Shown: piece by piece, positions 47,837 to 60,472 of the stretch | How the letters are laid out: every line of letters starts with the position of its first letter | How positions within the stretch are numbered: position 1 is the stretch's first letter | Assembly (NCBI GenBank): GCA_026874595.1 | Contig: CM049318.1 | Coordinates: 13,061,241-13,125,240, forward strand | Direction: 5' to 3' | Length of the DNA: 64,000 nt | DNA from: Sipunculus nudus | Lineage: Eukaryota > Annelida > Sipuncula > Golfingiida > Sipunculidae | Position numbers and translations under genes: made by a program | The notes under the pieces: model-generated | Told to the model about the DNA's origin: nothing | The model's database searches: none | The model's input: only the letters and a program-made list of their open reading frames with translations

Positions 47837-49449
47837 ACTGAATTGCTGGTATGCCTGAACTCTTTTTCTGTTGAAAATATTCTACAACTTGTGCCTTAAA
47901 AAGCTCATGAACAGCCCTGCAAGGGTAAACTATGGGTGCAATCACCTGTATTCTTCAAATTTATTAACATGAATCTCTGTGACCTCTCTTGTTTTCTCCT
48001 CTGGTTTTGACGGTCTGAGCGTGAGTACCAGGTCGAATTGACCTAACCACCACAGCTCTTATGCTCCGCCCCTTTGACTAAGCTCTAAAACCGCTCCTTC
48101 ACAGAAGACTTTCCATGTGTATGGTTGCGAGAGCTGTTTTTAAGACAATAGTGACGTCACAAAGGTCAGTCGAGTTATACGTAGTGTTGAGTGAGGAGCT
48201 CAGCAGGAATCGCTATGTCTCTGTTATGTAGTGTTGATTATATGGCAATCATTGTGAAGTGCCGTGCCATATTTTGATTAAATTATCTCATTCCAATTCA
48301 TAGCAAGGTAGGCCATTACTATTCACTTGGCAGTCGACGGAAGAGCTTTACCAACCCTTGGCCTTTAACATTTTTTTAATATTGTCTCCTAGGTAAAAAT
48401 AAATGTCCCGGAAAAACATGCACTGAAATGACATGTGTTCTGTGACTGCCTGATCGGTGACTTGGCTTATCTTGGCAAGTCTAGCACGCCTTGTTTTTTT
48501 TTTTTTTTTGTTCTTCTTTTAATTTTTTTCTGGTAGAGGACTGTCGATATGGTGGCGGCACCAATTTTCATCCATCCAATATTTGGTCAGATCAGTTGCT
48601 TATAGTTATCAGCTGAGAGTCATCAAAGGATCATATCACCTTGTTAATTTTGATATGACTAGGGTACTGGTATAACAATCAAATACTATTGTGGATTTTG
48701 CTCTTTTGTGATTATTTTAATACATAATGTAATTATCAACTATTGCAGTAACTGAGAGTTGAACCTGCGAGCTGACATTGGGAATCTTTGTTTTATCAAA
48801 CTGTCGGGGACTCAATGTTATTAAAATTTTCTGCGTTGGACCTGTTAAGTTCTGACCTTAACACATTCCCCCAGTGCCAGGGCCTGCAACAATCTCGGGG
48901 AGGTCCGGGTGAGTAAGTTCTAGGTGTGAAATGCTGATAACGAGGGTGTGAAGTCCACCTGGTCCACGGGCCATAAAACTTGCCTGAGGTGTTATGCACA
49001 GAAGGATGTCATAACCCTGTTAGGCCTAATTAGCTAATTAGGCCTACAGCCAGAAAGGACTTCAAAGGAAACAAGCGCAGATATGCCCTCACATGCACAA
49101 ATATATATATATAATATATATATATAATATATGTATAATTTATATATATATATATATATATATAAAATATTTATATATATATATAGAGAGAGAGCTAGAG
49201 AGAATTCATATGTTTACACCAGGACCGGGAAGGTCCAGCGGTTCACGCAATAGCGGCTCCTGTACACACTCGAATCGACCTTCGATATATTAGTTGAAAT
49301 AATAGATGAAGATTTGTAAAACGTCACAGTTATAATCATATATGATCATCAAAGTTCTAATGTCACTTCTATTCATCGATCTGTTAGACCTCGCGAGGGT
49401 TGGTGTCTTATTCTGGTTTATGATTGCTATAAACTTTCAATTACACGTG

Positions 49450-49539
49450 TGGGATGATGGCTCAGGGGTAATGTAATAGGTCAAGTAACGCGTGAACGAA
49501 AACCGCGCAAGTTCGATTCCCCAATTTGCGTTTTTTTTC
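49450..49539 (+). ncRNA. tRNA-like Pol III element, unit 4
   Basis: Identical to the unit 1 element by eye. Confidence 0.4.
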
Positions 49540-51263
49540 TTTTTCTTTCATTTTACAAACTTGTATTTTTACTAAACAAAAAAATTGCCATTTTGCTTTT
49601 CATTACGAACAAACTGATTCTATTTATCATTATAATTCTAAAATTGTATTATCTTTTATTACACACAGTCATAGAGTTATTTACATACCAAGGCGATAGC
49701 ATGATACAGTGGACCTCGTCATTGCCACCGTCAAACGAAGCCGGGAATTATACGAAAATTGCGTGTGATCAAAGTGTAACCTAATATGATCACCCTGGCC
49801 TAGGGCTTATGATACAATACTTTATTATGAATTGTCTGAAAGTCATACGTCGGGGGTGCATATGGTGAATTCCAAAGTGCGGATGGGATTGTCGGTATGC
49901 TAAAGGGCCAACATGTTCCGCAAGTGATCGTCCGAGTTTGCTTTCAGAATTTTACAATTTACATGCACTTGTTGGCGAAGGTACTTACACAAGCATATTG
50001 CTATCTCTAAATGTATAGGATACGCTAGATAGCTCCAAATATGCCAAACCAATAACATGCAGCCGCGTTCTGATTACCCTGCCGATCTGTGTGTCAGGCA
50101 AGTGGCACGCGCCCTGTTGTTGTTGATTGCGCAATAGGCTGTCCTCGCGGGGCAATAAACCTGAACGACTTCACGCCACGCTATCTCGAGTTCACACCTA
50201 AGGTGCAATCTGTCACACCTCCGTCTCACCAGCGGGTTTGCCGAAAGTAAGTGGCCAAAATAAGCCCAAATATAACACTAGACAGATTTATATGCGGTCC
50301 TCGTTTTCGTTTGATTCTAAGGAATACTCCTACACGGTATCAATTTTACACTACAGCGGGTCATGAACTTATTTCACGGTAAAGGACGAGAGCCGTGGAT
50401 ATTTTCAATCTCCCAAAACCTTTCTTGCTTTCGAGTTATCAAGCGCACTGATGAATTACAAATTTTACTATTTCATGACAAGAAACCAATTTATGAATGA
50501 ACTACTACTCACCTACGCAGAGTTTATTGATAAATTAAAGAGATTTCTTACTGAAAATTGCTGATAAATTCATGACGAGTATACCCGTCATAGGCACTGG
50601 GGGAATCAGAAAATATGACGAGTATACTCGTCATAGGCAGCGAAAGTGTTAATGATATACAATACCGTTCAATGATAGAAATTGTTGAGAATTAAAGTTA
50701 TGGTTTTATTATGCGGTCGATCTACCTTAATATTTACGAGCGGCGTGGTGTATTAATGGAATTTCGTCAAGCTGTGATAGCAGAGAACTTTCCAATTTCA
50801 GTGTTGTGCGCGTGTCAGGCTCACATTAATGCAGAAATTGGTGGTGTATTGGAATGTACAACCGACAGGTGGCCGAAATGTTTAAGAGGGGTCACGTATC
50901 ATGTAAATATCTCAGCTCTAGACGAAACCTAAGCGATAGACACCCATAAAAGTATGTGCTTGCCTGTAATCAGATGTTTGGCCGGTAGCAGTGTTATTTC
51001 GAATCTGATAATGTATAAATAACATATTTTGTGCATGTGACCTGTAATGTTATAATACTTTAGTTAATTTGATTTAAATAAGGGTTTGGCATGAGTGTAT
51101 GAAAGTGTGTAATAAACATTATTCAGCTGCTAATTTGTTTTCAGTATTACAGGTAACAGATGTGTCACAGTTTCACCAGTTTCCAATTAAACTCTAACTG
51201 GGTTTATTATTGATTGTTCCTGCCAATGGTTAAATCTTCCTCAAGTATACTTTTGTCTTTCTC

Positions 51264-52232
51264 TGACTGATGCAACGTGTGTGATTCACTCCCCGAGCGC
51301 ACGCTGAACTGGTTTCTTGCGTTGCCCGTCTGCTGACTTTTCCTGACTGATACAACGTGTTTGATTCATTCCCAAAGCGCACGCTAAACCGGGCTCTTGC
51401 GTGGCGCGTCTGCTGCTTTTGTCTGACTGATGCAACGTGTGTGATTAACTCCCCCAGTGCTTGCTGAACAGGTTTCCTGAGTTGCCCGTCTGCACCCTTT
51501 GATTGACTGATGCAACGTGTTTGTGGAGTCCTGAGTTGCCCGTCTGCTGTCTTTCATTGACTGATACAAAGTGTGTGATTCACTCCCCAAGGCGCATGCT
51601 GAGCCCGGCTCCTGTGTGGTGCGTGTGCTGTCTGTTTATGACTGATGCAACGTGTGGGATATACTCCCCCAGCGTACGCTGAACCGGGCTCCTGCGTGGC
51701 ATTTCTACTGTCTTTGTCTGACTGATGCAACATGTGTGACTCACTGCCCCAGCGCACGCTGAACCGGGCTCCTATGTGGTGCGTCTGCTGTCTCTGTCTG
51801 ACTGGTGCAACGTGTGTGAATCACTCCCCCAGCGCACGCTGAACCGGGCTCCTGCGTGGCACGTCTGCTGTCTTTGGCTGACTGATGCAACGTGTGTGAT
51901 TCACTCCCCCCCAGCGCACACAGAGCCGGGCTCCTGTGTGGTGCGTCTGCTGTCTGTGTATGACTGATGCAACGTGTGTGATTCACTCCCCCAGCGCATG
52001 CTGAACCGGGCTCCTGCGTGGCATGTCTGCTGTCTTTGGCTGACTGATGCAACGTGTGTGATTCACTTCCCCCATTGCACGCTGAGCCGGGCTCCTGTGT
52101 GGTGCGTGTGTGATTCACTCCCCCCAGCGCACACTGAGCCGGGCTCCTGTGTGGTGCGTCTGCTGTCTGTGTATGACTGATGCAACGTGTGTGATTCACT
52201 CCCCCAGCGCATGCTGAACCGGGCTCCTGCAT
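51264..52232. repeat. 80-bp minisatellite, unit 4
   Basis: Same copy structure as in unit 1, cut by the start of unit 5. Confidence 0.95.
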
Positions 52233-52839
52233 GACACTTGAAATTTACCCCTATCATGCATTAAAATCCGGCGAGTCCACAATGCATCTTAAAAATTCTG
52301 TCATCTTTGCTTCATCAGTCAAATGATAATGAGTAACCTTATTCTGACTGACATGGCAGATCTATGACCGTGGCAATATGGCCTCACCAATATATAGGTT
52401 TCTGTCCCTGGTAAATAGCCCTAACATTTCAGCCCTAAACCGAACCCCTAAGTGAGAGAAACTTAACCGAACAATTCCCGCCACGTCTAGGCTATTAAGA
52501 GTAATTTTTCCCCCTTGCTGGGAAGAATAATAGAAATTATCCTGTACAATTATATATTGCGCTAAAAAAAATACTGATTAGGAAAAAAATTATAATAACA
52601 CAACTAACATATAATACAGTGCAAATGACACTGGCAGATATCGGGTGATACAATTTGTAACCAAACTGAATATGATTACTTTACCACATCCAAGTTTTAG
52701 TCTGCATGCAAATGTGACATTAGATTTAATTTTGCTTTTTGCCCAGTCGTAAACATGAAATCACAATCTAAACTGTGAACAACACATTTCTCATAGATAC
52801 TACTGACCTGGCCGGATTTGGATTAGTTTGTCATCAGTT

Positions 52840-55466
52840 ATGGATCACTCTGTCACAGATATGTACAAGTCCGCCTTTGGTGGGAGATTGTATTTAGACA
52901 CATCTTACAACATATTTAATGGATCACCATCCGCCTATCTATTTCTCCGTCCAGATAAACTTAATTTTGAGCTGGATATATTTAAACAAGGTAAGTCTCA
53001 GCCATTATCGCACCACCTTTTTATAAATGGTCAAAATTCTCCCATTAAAGATTCCAACATTCAGAATATACTGTAGATTCAGATAATATCGTTGGCTTAA
53101 AATTTCGAGGTTTTTGTACAAACCGCATATCGTGGGGTATTTGAATTCGTGAACAGACAAAGAAAACTTTAGGAAATTATGTTTATTAATACCTCCATGT
53201 GCGCAAGGAAGACGAGGCCGATGTGCCCAGGTGGTTCGGCTTTGATGCTTATCACAAGGTGCGCCTGTACCGCGGTCAGTCGGGTCATGTAGTGTTGAAC
53301 AAACATGCTCCGCCCGACCCGTGCCTAACAAAGAATTAATCAGCCGTGACCGACACGTGCCGGGCGATACATCGGCTGTTAGTTTTAACACCCGATACAT
53401 CGGCTATCAGTTGTAACACCCGATCACACCACGTTCACAGAAAACGTAAACCATCACTTGACCGGAGGAAAAATGAAACGGGACTGTCCACATGAAGGTT
53501 TTTAACTTTTTTTTAATCTAGGCGGTAGTCACATGTTGCGCCTGTAAATCCCTGAAGGGGCGGTGAGACGAGACACGGTTCGTTCGTCATTCATCATGTC
53601 AGCTATATTTGGAGATTATAAAGAAATAATTTTCCTAATATAATATACTCTGGCGCTTACTAACGCTAACATATATGTACAACTATCGGCAATATTCGAA
53701 AGAAGTACCGCCTGCATGTATTTTTATTGGCTCACTGTTATGCACGCAAATGTTGTCGTCATATTCGGAATAAGTGCGGTTATCGCGGTAATGCAAAAGA
53801 GTTTTGGCCTTGTATTTTAGGCCAATAGGTAGCGTAAGTCTCGTTTAATCCCTATTGAAAGAAGGATGAAAAGGCCGGTTCCGAAAAAGCGGCGCCTCGG
53901 TAGCTGTGGTTACGAACATTGGAACCTGTGTACCGTTCTTGGCGTGTCAGATCTACCGCTTTGCACGACAGAAATGTGGTATTGTTCTTGAATTTTTTTC
54001 ACCCGATATGTTAATAAGAGGGAATGCAGGGGATACGTTTTCAGTTTAAATTACAATTTGATATTGTTTTATTTTAAAGATATCAGGGGGGCCGTGTTTG
54101 TACGATATTAGGGAAAATAATTCAATTGACAAAAGAATATTTATAAATCACGTATTTTTATAGTAATTTACGAAAAGCAATTGATTGCATTTAATAAATG
54201 TATCAAAAACAATCATAAAATAGTAAAAACAACTTTTGATCTTTATTGAAAATTCAGCCAACAGTAACAATTATAAATATAAAGTTGACCACCAGCTGCC
54301 GTTAAGATACCGTATATCCTCTGACCGTATGATTTTTTGATCGTTTGAATCATGAATTCGTGGATTATCTTGATCCACGAAAACCACGAAAATAAAATAC
54401 CAACTAATATTTCTGAATCTACAGTATTAGATTTTGGTGTAAGAGCAGCCATGTAGCAATTCTGTCTGGACCCTTGAATTAACCCTCAATGTATGTTAGG
54501 AGTCTTTACTTCAGTGTGAAGTTAATGCTATAATTTATAAATTGATATATAAAATATAGCGGAAACAAAATCTATGTGTTTGTGTTTTGTTTTAATGAAT
54601 CTGAATTATAACACGACATTTCGTTCAAGAGCTATCCATGGGAGGAGCCCCTGGAAATTGGCTGCCGACCAACCATCGACTTTGTCATTGTCCCGTGTCC
54701 ATATTTTGATGAGATATATTTGGCAGACTTTAACAAAGGCTCGAGAATAAAGATAGAACTGTGGCGTCAGGGGTCGCCCAAGGCATTTGAATGGTCCGAG
54801 TTTTTCAAACATATAACGAACCTGGAAGGCAATGGGCATGGTACAAATGTTACAGCTTTGTTTCTAGGAGCTAGGGTAAATTATGCACCGGCATATTATA
54901 TCTCTGATTATTCATCTCAATATACTAGTATATTATTTCCTTTTAAACTTTCCAAAAACAAAGTAACTTAATTTGGCTAAATTCGAGCATCCCGCTTCAT
55001 TAAGAAGAATATATAAATATATAAATATTTAATGTAACAGGACGACATTAAGATAACAGGAAAAAAGATCTGTGCGATGGATATTTAGGAAATTATGGTC
55101 GGAACGTCACACAGAGGTAAAGTCAAAGATCAAAGCCGTTCTTCCCTGTGACGTTCTTCATAAAAATCCTCTCGCACCAAATCAGCCGGATTCATTTGAT
55201 TGTGTCATCACCAGCAACTGCTTGATCTCGGCAAGTGCCAGCTAGGATGACTATTTTGCTGCGATAGAAAATGAAACACGCCTTGTGCAGAGAGGAGGAG
55301 ATTTCTATCATTCACCGCGCTTGGTAATACAAGATATTAAGTTGAAGGCATCGTTTTCCCGGTGCTGAAAATAGATGGAAATCTACATAAACATGTCATT
55401 GAAAAGGCTGTTTTTTATAAATACAATCATTATACAGTATCTTGATAGCAAAATCTTGGTACATTA
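52840..55466 (+). pseudogene. NNMT-like methyltransferase pseudogene, unit 5
   Basis: Exons 52840-52990, 54630-54836 and 55089-55466, with all the shared lesions. Intron 1 has the A-type base at the site where unit 2 has its private T. Confidence 0.9.
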
Positions 55467-57069
55467 ACTGAATTGCTGGTATGCCTGAACCCTTTTTCTG
55501 TTGAAAATATTCTACAACTTGTGCCTTAAAAAGCTCATGAACAGCCCTGCAAGGGTAAACTATGGGTGCAATCACCTGTATTCTTCAAATTTATTAACAT
55601 GAATCTCTGTGACCTCTCTTGTTTTCTCCTCTGGTTTTGACGGTCTGAGCGTGAGTACCAGGTCGAATTGACCTAACCACCACAGCTCTTATGCTCCGCC
55701 CCTTTGACTAAGCTCTAAAACCGCTCCTTCACAGAAGACTTTCCATGTGTATGGTTGCGAGAGCTGTTTTTAAGACAATAGTGACGTCACAAAGGTCAGT
55801 CGAGTTATACGTAGTGTTGAGTGAGGAGCTCAGCAGGAATCGCTATGTCTCTGTTATGTAGTGTTGATTATATGGCAATCATTGTGAAGTGCCGTGCCAT
55901 ATTTTGATTAAATTATCTCATTCCAATTCATAGCAAGGTAGGCCATTACTATTCACTTGGCGGTCTACGGAAGAGCTTTACCAACCCCTTGGCCTTTAAC
56001 ATTTTTTTAATATTGTCTCCTAGGTAAAAATAAATGTCCCGGAAAAACATGCACTGAAATGACATGTGTTCTGTGACTGCCTGATCGGTGACTTGGCTTA
56101 TCTTGGCAAGTCTAGCACGCCTTGTTTTTTTTTTTTTTTTTGTTCTTCTTTTAATTTTTTTCTGGTAGAGGACTGTCGATATGGTGGCGGCACCAATTTT
56201 CATCCATCCAATATTTGGTCAGATCAGTTGCTTATAGTTATCAGCTGAGAGTCATCAAAGGATCATATCACCTTGTTAATTTTGATATGACTAGGGTACT
56301 GGTATAACAATCAAAATACTATTGTGGATTTTGCTCTTTTGTGATTATTTTAATACATAATGTAATTATCAACTATTGCAGTAACTGAGAGTTGAACCTG
56401 CGAGCTGACATTGGGAATCTTTGTTTTATCAAACTGTCGGGGACTCAATGTTATTAAAATTTTCTGCGTTGGACCTGTTAAGTTCTGACCTTAACACATT
56501 CCCCCAGTGCCAGGGCCTGCAACAATCTCGGGGAGGTCCGGGTGAGTAAGTTCTAGGTGTGAAATGCTGATAACGAGGGTGTGAAGTCCACCTGGTCCAC
56601 GGGCCATAAAACTTGCCTGAGGTGTTATGCACAGAAGGATGTCATAACCCTGTTAGGCCTAATTAGCTAATTAGGCCTACAGCCAGAAAGGACTTCAAAG
56701 GAAACAAGCGCAGATATGCCCTCACATGCACAAATATATATATATAATATATGTATAATTTATATATATATATATATATAAAATATTTATATATATATAT
56801 AGAGAGAGAGAGAGCTAGAGAGAATTCATATGTTTACACCAGGACCGGGAAGGTCCAGCGGTTCACGCAATAGCGGCTCCTGTACACACTCGAATCGACC
56901 TTCGATATATTAGTTGAAATAATAGATGAAGATTTGTAAAACGTCACAGTTATTATCATATATGATCATCAAAGTTCTAATGTCACTTCTATTCATCGAT
57001 CTGTTAGACCTCGCGAGGGTTGGTGTCTTATTCTGGTTTATGATTGCTATAAACTTTCAATTACACGTG

Positions 57070-57158
57070 TGGGATGACGGCTCAGGGGTAATGTAATAGG
57101 TCAAGTAACGCGTGAACGAAAACCGCGCAAGTTCGATTCCCCAATTTGCGTTTTTTTC
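57070..57158 (+). ncRNA. tRNA-like Pol III element, unit 5
   Basis: Subtype B form with 'gatgacgg' and a 7-T run, as in unit 2. Confidence 0.4.
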
Positions 57159-58882
57159 TTTTTCTTTCATTTTACAAACTTGTATTTTTACTAAACAAAA
57201 AAATTGCCATTTTGCTTTTCATTACGAACAAACTGATTCTATTTATCATTATAATTCTAAAATTGTATTATCTTTTATTACACACAGTCATAGAGTTATT
57301 TACATACCAAGGCGATAGCATGATACAGTGGACCTCGTCATTGCCACCGTCAAACGAAGCCGGGAATTATACGAAAATTGCGTGTGATCAAAGTGTAACC
57401 TAATATGATCACCCTGGCCTAGGGCTTATGATACAATACTTTATTATGAATTGTCTGAAAGTCATACGTCGGGGGTGCATATGGTGAATTCCAAAGTGCG
57501 GATGGGATTGTCGGTATGCTAAAGGGCCAACATGTTCCGCAAGTGATCGTCCGAGTTTGCTTTCAGAATTTTACAATTTACATGCACTTGTTGGCGAAGG
57601 TACTTACACAAGCATATTGCTATCTCTAAATGTATAGGATACGCTAGATAGCTCCAAATATGCCAAACCAATAACATGCAGCCGCGTTCTGGTTACCCTG
57701 CCGATCTGTGTGTCAGGCAAGTGGCACGCGCCCTGTTGTTGTTGATTGCGCAATAGGCTGTCCTCGCGGGGCAATAAACCTGAACGACTTCACGCCACGC
57801 TATCTCGAGTTCACACCTAAGGTGCAATCTGTCACACCTCCGTCTCACCAGCGGGTTTGCCGAAAGTAAGTGGCCAAAATAAGCCCAAATATAACACTAG
57901 ACAGATTTATATGCGGTCCTCGTTTTCGTTTGATTCTAAGGAATACTCCTACACGGTATCAATTTTACACTACAGCGGGTCATGAACTTATTTCACGGTA
58001 AAGGACGAGAGCCGTGGATATTTTCAATCTCCCAAAACCTTTCTTGCTTTCGAGTTATCAAGCGCACTGATGAATTACAAATTTTACTATTTCATGACAA
58101 GAAACCAATTTATGAATGAACTACTACTCACCTACGCAGAGTTTATTGATAAATTAAAGAGATTTCTTACTGAAAATTGCTGATAAATTCATGACGAGTA
58201 TACCCGTCATAGGCACTGGGGGAATCAGAAAATATGACGAGTATACTCGTCATAGGCAGCGAAAGTGTTAATGATATACAATACCGTTCAATGATAGAAA
58301 TTGTTGAGAATTAAAGTTATGGTTTTATTATGCGGTCGATCTACCTTAATATTTACGAGCGGCGTGGTGTATTAATGGAATTTCGTCAAGCTGTGATAGC
58401 AGAGAACTTTCCAATTTCAGTGTTGTGCGCGTGTCAGGCTCACATTAATGCAGAAATTGGTGGTGTATTGGAATGTACAACCGACAGGTGGCCGAAATGT
58501 TTAAGAGGGGTCACGTATCATGTAAATATCTCAGCTCTAGACGAAACCTAAGCGATAGACACCCATAAAAGTATGTGCTTGCCTGTAATCAGATGTTTGG
58601 CCGGTAGCAGTGTTATTTCGAATCTGATAATGTATAAATAACATATTTTGTGCATGTGACCTGTAATGTTATAATACTTTAGTTAATTTGATTTAAATAA
58701 GGGTTTGGCATGAGTGTATGAAAGTGTGTAATAAACATTATTCAGCTGCTAATTTGTTTTCAGTATTACAGGTAACAGATGTGTCACAGTTTCACCAGTT
58801 TCCAATTAAACTCTAACTGGGTTTATTATTGATTGTTCCTGCCAATGGTTAAATCTTCCTCAAGTATACTTTTGTCTTTCTC

Positions 58883-60472
58883 TGACTGATGCAACGTGTG
58901 TGATTCACTCCCCGAGCGCACGCTGAACTGGTTTCTTGCGTTGCCCGTCTGCTGACTTTTCCTGACTGATACAACGTGTTTGATTCATTCCCAAAGCGCA
59001 CGCTAAACCGGGCTCTTGCGTGGCGCGTCTGCTGCTTTTGTCTGACTGATGCAACGTGTGTGATTAACTCCCCCAGTGCTTGCTGAACAGGTTTCCTGAG
59101 TTGCCCGTCTGCACCCTTTGATTGACTGATGCAACGTGTTTGTGGAGTCCTGAGTTGCCCGTCTGCTGTCTTTCATTGACTGATACAAAGTGTGTGATTC
59201 ACTCCCCAAGGCGCACGCTGAGCCCGGCTCCTGTGTGGTGCGTGTGCTGTCTGTTTATGACTGATGCAACGTGTGGGATATACTCCCCCAGCGTACGCTG
59301 AACCGGGCTCCTGCGTGGCATTTCTACTGTCTTTGTCTGACTGATGCAACATGTGTGACTCACTGCCCCAGCGCACGCTGAACCGGGCTCCTATGTGGTG
59401 CGTCTGCTGTCTCTGTCTGACTGGTGCAACGTGTGTGAATCACTCCCCCAGCGCACGCTGAACTGGGCTCCTGCGTGGCACGTCTGCTGTCTTTGGCTGA
59501 CTGATGCAACGTGTGTGATTCACTCCCCCCCAGCGCACACAGAGCCGGGCTCCTGTGTGGTGCGTCTGCTGTCTGTGTATGACTGATGCAACGTGTGTGA
59601 TTCACTCCCCCAGCGCATGCTGAACCGGGCTCCTGCGTGGCATGTCTGCTGTCTTTGGCTGACTGATGCAACGTGTGTGATTCACTTCCCCCATTGCACG
59701 CTGAGCCGGGCTCCTGTGTGGTGCGTGTGTGATTCACTCCCCCCAGCGCACACTGAGCCGGGCTCCTGTGTGGTGCGTCTGCTGTCTGTGTATGACTGAT
59801 GCAACGTGTGTGATTCACTCCCCCCAGCGCATGCTGAACCGGGCTCCTGCATGGCATGTCTGCTGTCTTTGGCTGACTGATGCAACGTGTGTGATTCACT
59901 TCCCCCATTGCACGCTGAGCCGGGCTCCTGTGTGGTGCGTCTGCTGTCTTTGGCTGACTGATGCACCGTGTGTGATTCACTTCCCCCAGTGCACGCTGAG
60001 CCGGGCTCCTGTGTGGTGCGTCTGCTGTCTTTGGCTGACTGATGAAACGTGTGTGATTCACTTCCCCCAGCGCACGCTGACGCTGAACCGGGCTCATGCG
60101 TGGCATGTCTGCTGTCTTTGGCTGACTGATGCAACGTGTATGATTCACCCCCCCCCCCCCCCAAAGCGCGTGCTGAGCCAGGCTACTGTGCGGTGCGTCT
60201 GCTGTCTGTGCATGACTGCTACAACGTATGTGATTCACTCACCCAGCGCACGCTGAACCGGGCTACTGTGTGGCGCGTCGGTTTAGTAGGGTTCGGCTGC
60301 TGCCTTTGTCTGATTGATGCAACGTGTGTGATCCACTCGCCCAGCGCACGCTGAATGGGGCTCCTGTGTGGCGCGTTGGTTTGTAGACGGGTTTGACTGC
60401 AGCATTTGTCTGACTGATGCAACGTATCTGATTCAGACCGTAAGTGCAAGCTGAACCGGGCTCCTGTGTAGT
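58883..60472. repeat. 80-bp minisatellite, terminal full-length array
   Basis: It begins like the arrays in the other units but continues about 620 bases beyond the unit boundary, adding about eight more copies. Copies after about 60130 are increasingly diverged: a poly-C insertion near 60150, then longer copies with 'ggtttagtagggttcggctg' or 'ggtttgtagacgggtttgac' inserts. Minus-strand frames up to 292 codons and a plus frame of 175 codons cross it because the motif lacks stops in several frames. There is no start context, splice signal or family resemblance to support a protein. Confidence 0.93.

Larger units (their letters stand above)
44603..52232 (+). repeat. 7.6 kb tandem unit 4 (subtype A, 7,630 bp)
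   Basis: Same length and marker states as units 1 and 3. It follows unit 3 directly, giving an A-A neighbour pair. Confidence 0.97.
52233..59852 (+). repeat. 7.6 kb tandem unit 5 (subtype B, about 7,620 bp)
   Basis: Last unit. It shares the subtype B markers with unit 2. Private changes lie in its minisatellite: C at about 59216 ('gcgcacgctg' for 'gcgcatgctg'), T at about 59464 ('aactgggc' for 'aaccgggc') and one extra C near 59821. At the position where other units jump to 'gacacttg', this one reads on as 'catggcatgtctgctg', so it holds the original right flank. Confidence 0.95.

Noticed and set aside
59360-60238. 292-codon minus-strand open frame, the longest in the window
   Set aside because: It is the 80-bp minisatellite read in a stop-free frame. 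A second minus frame and a plus frame are equally open, so the openness comes from motif composition and not from coding constraint.
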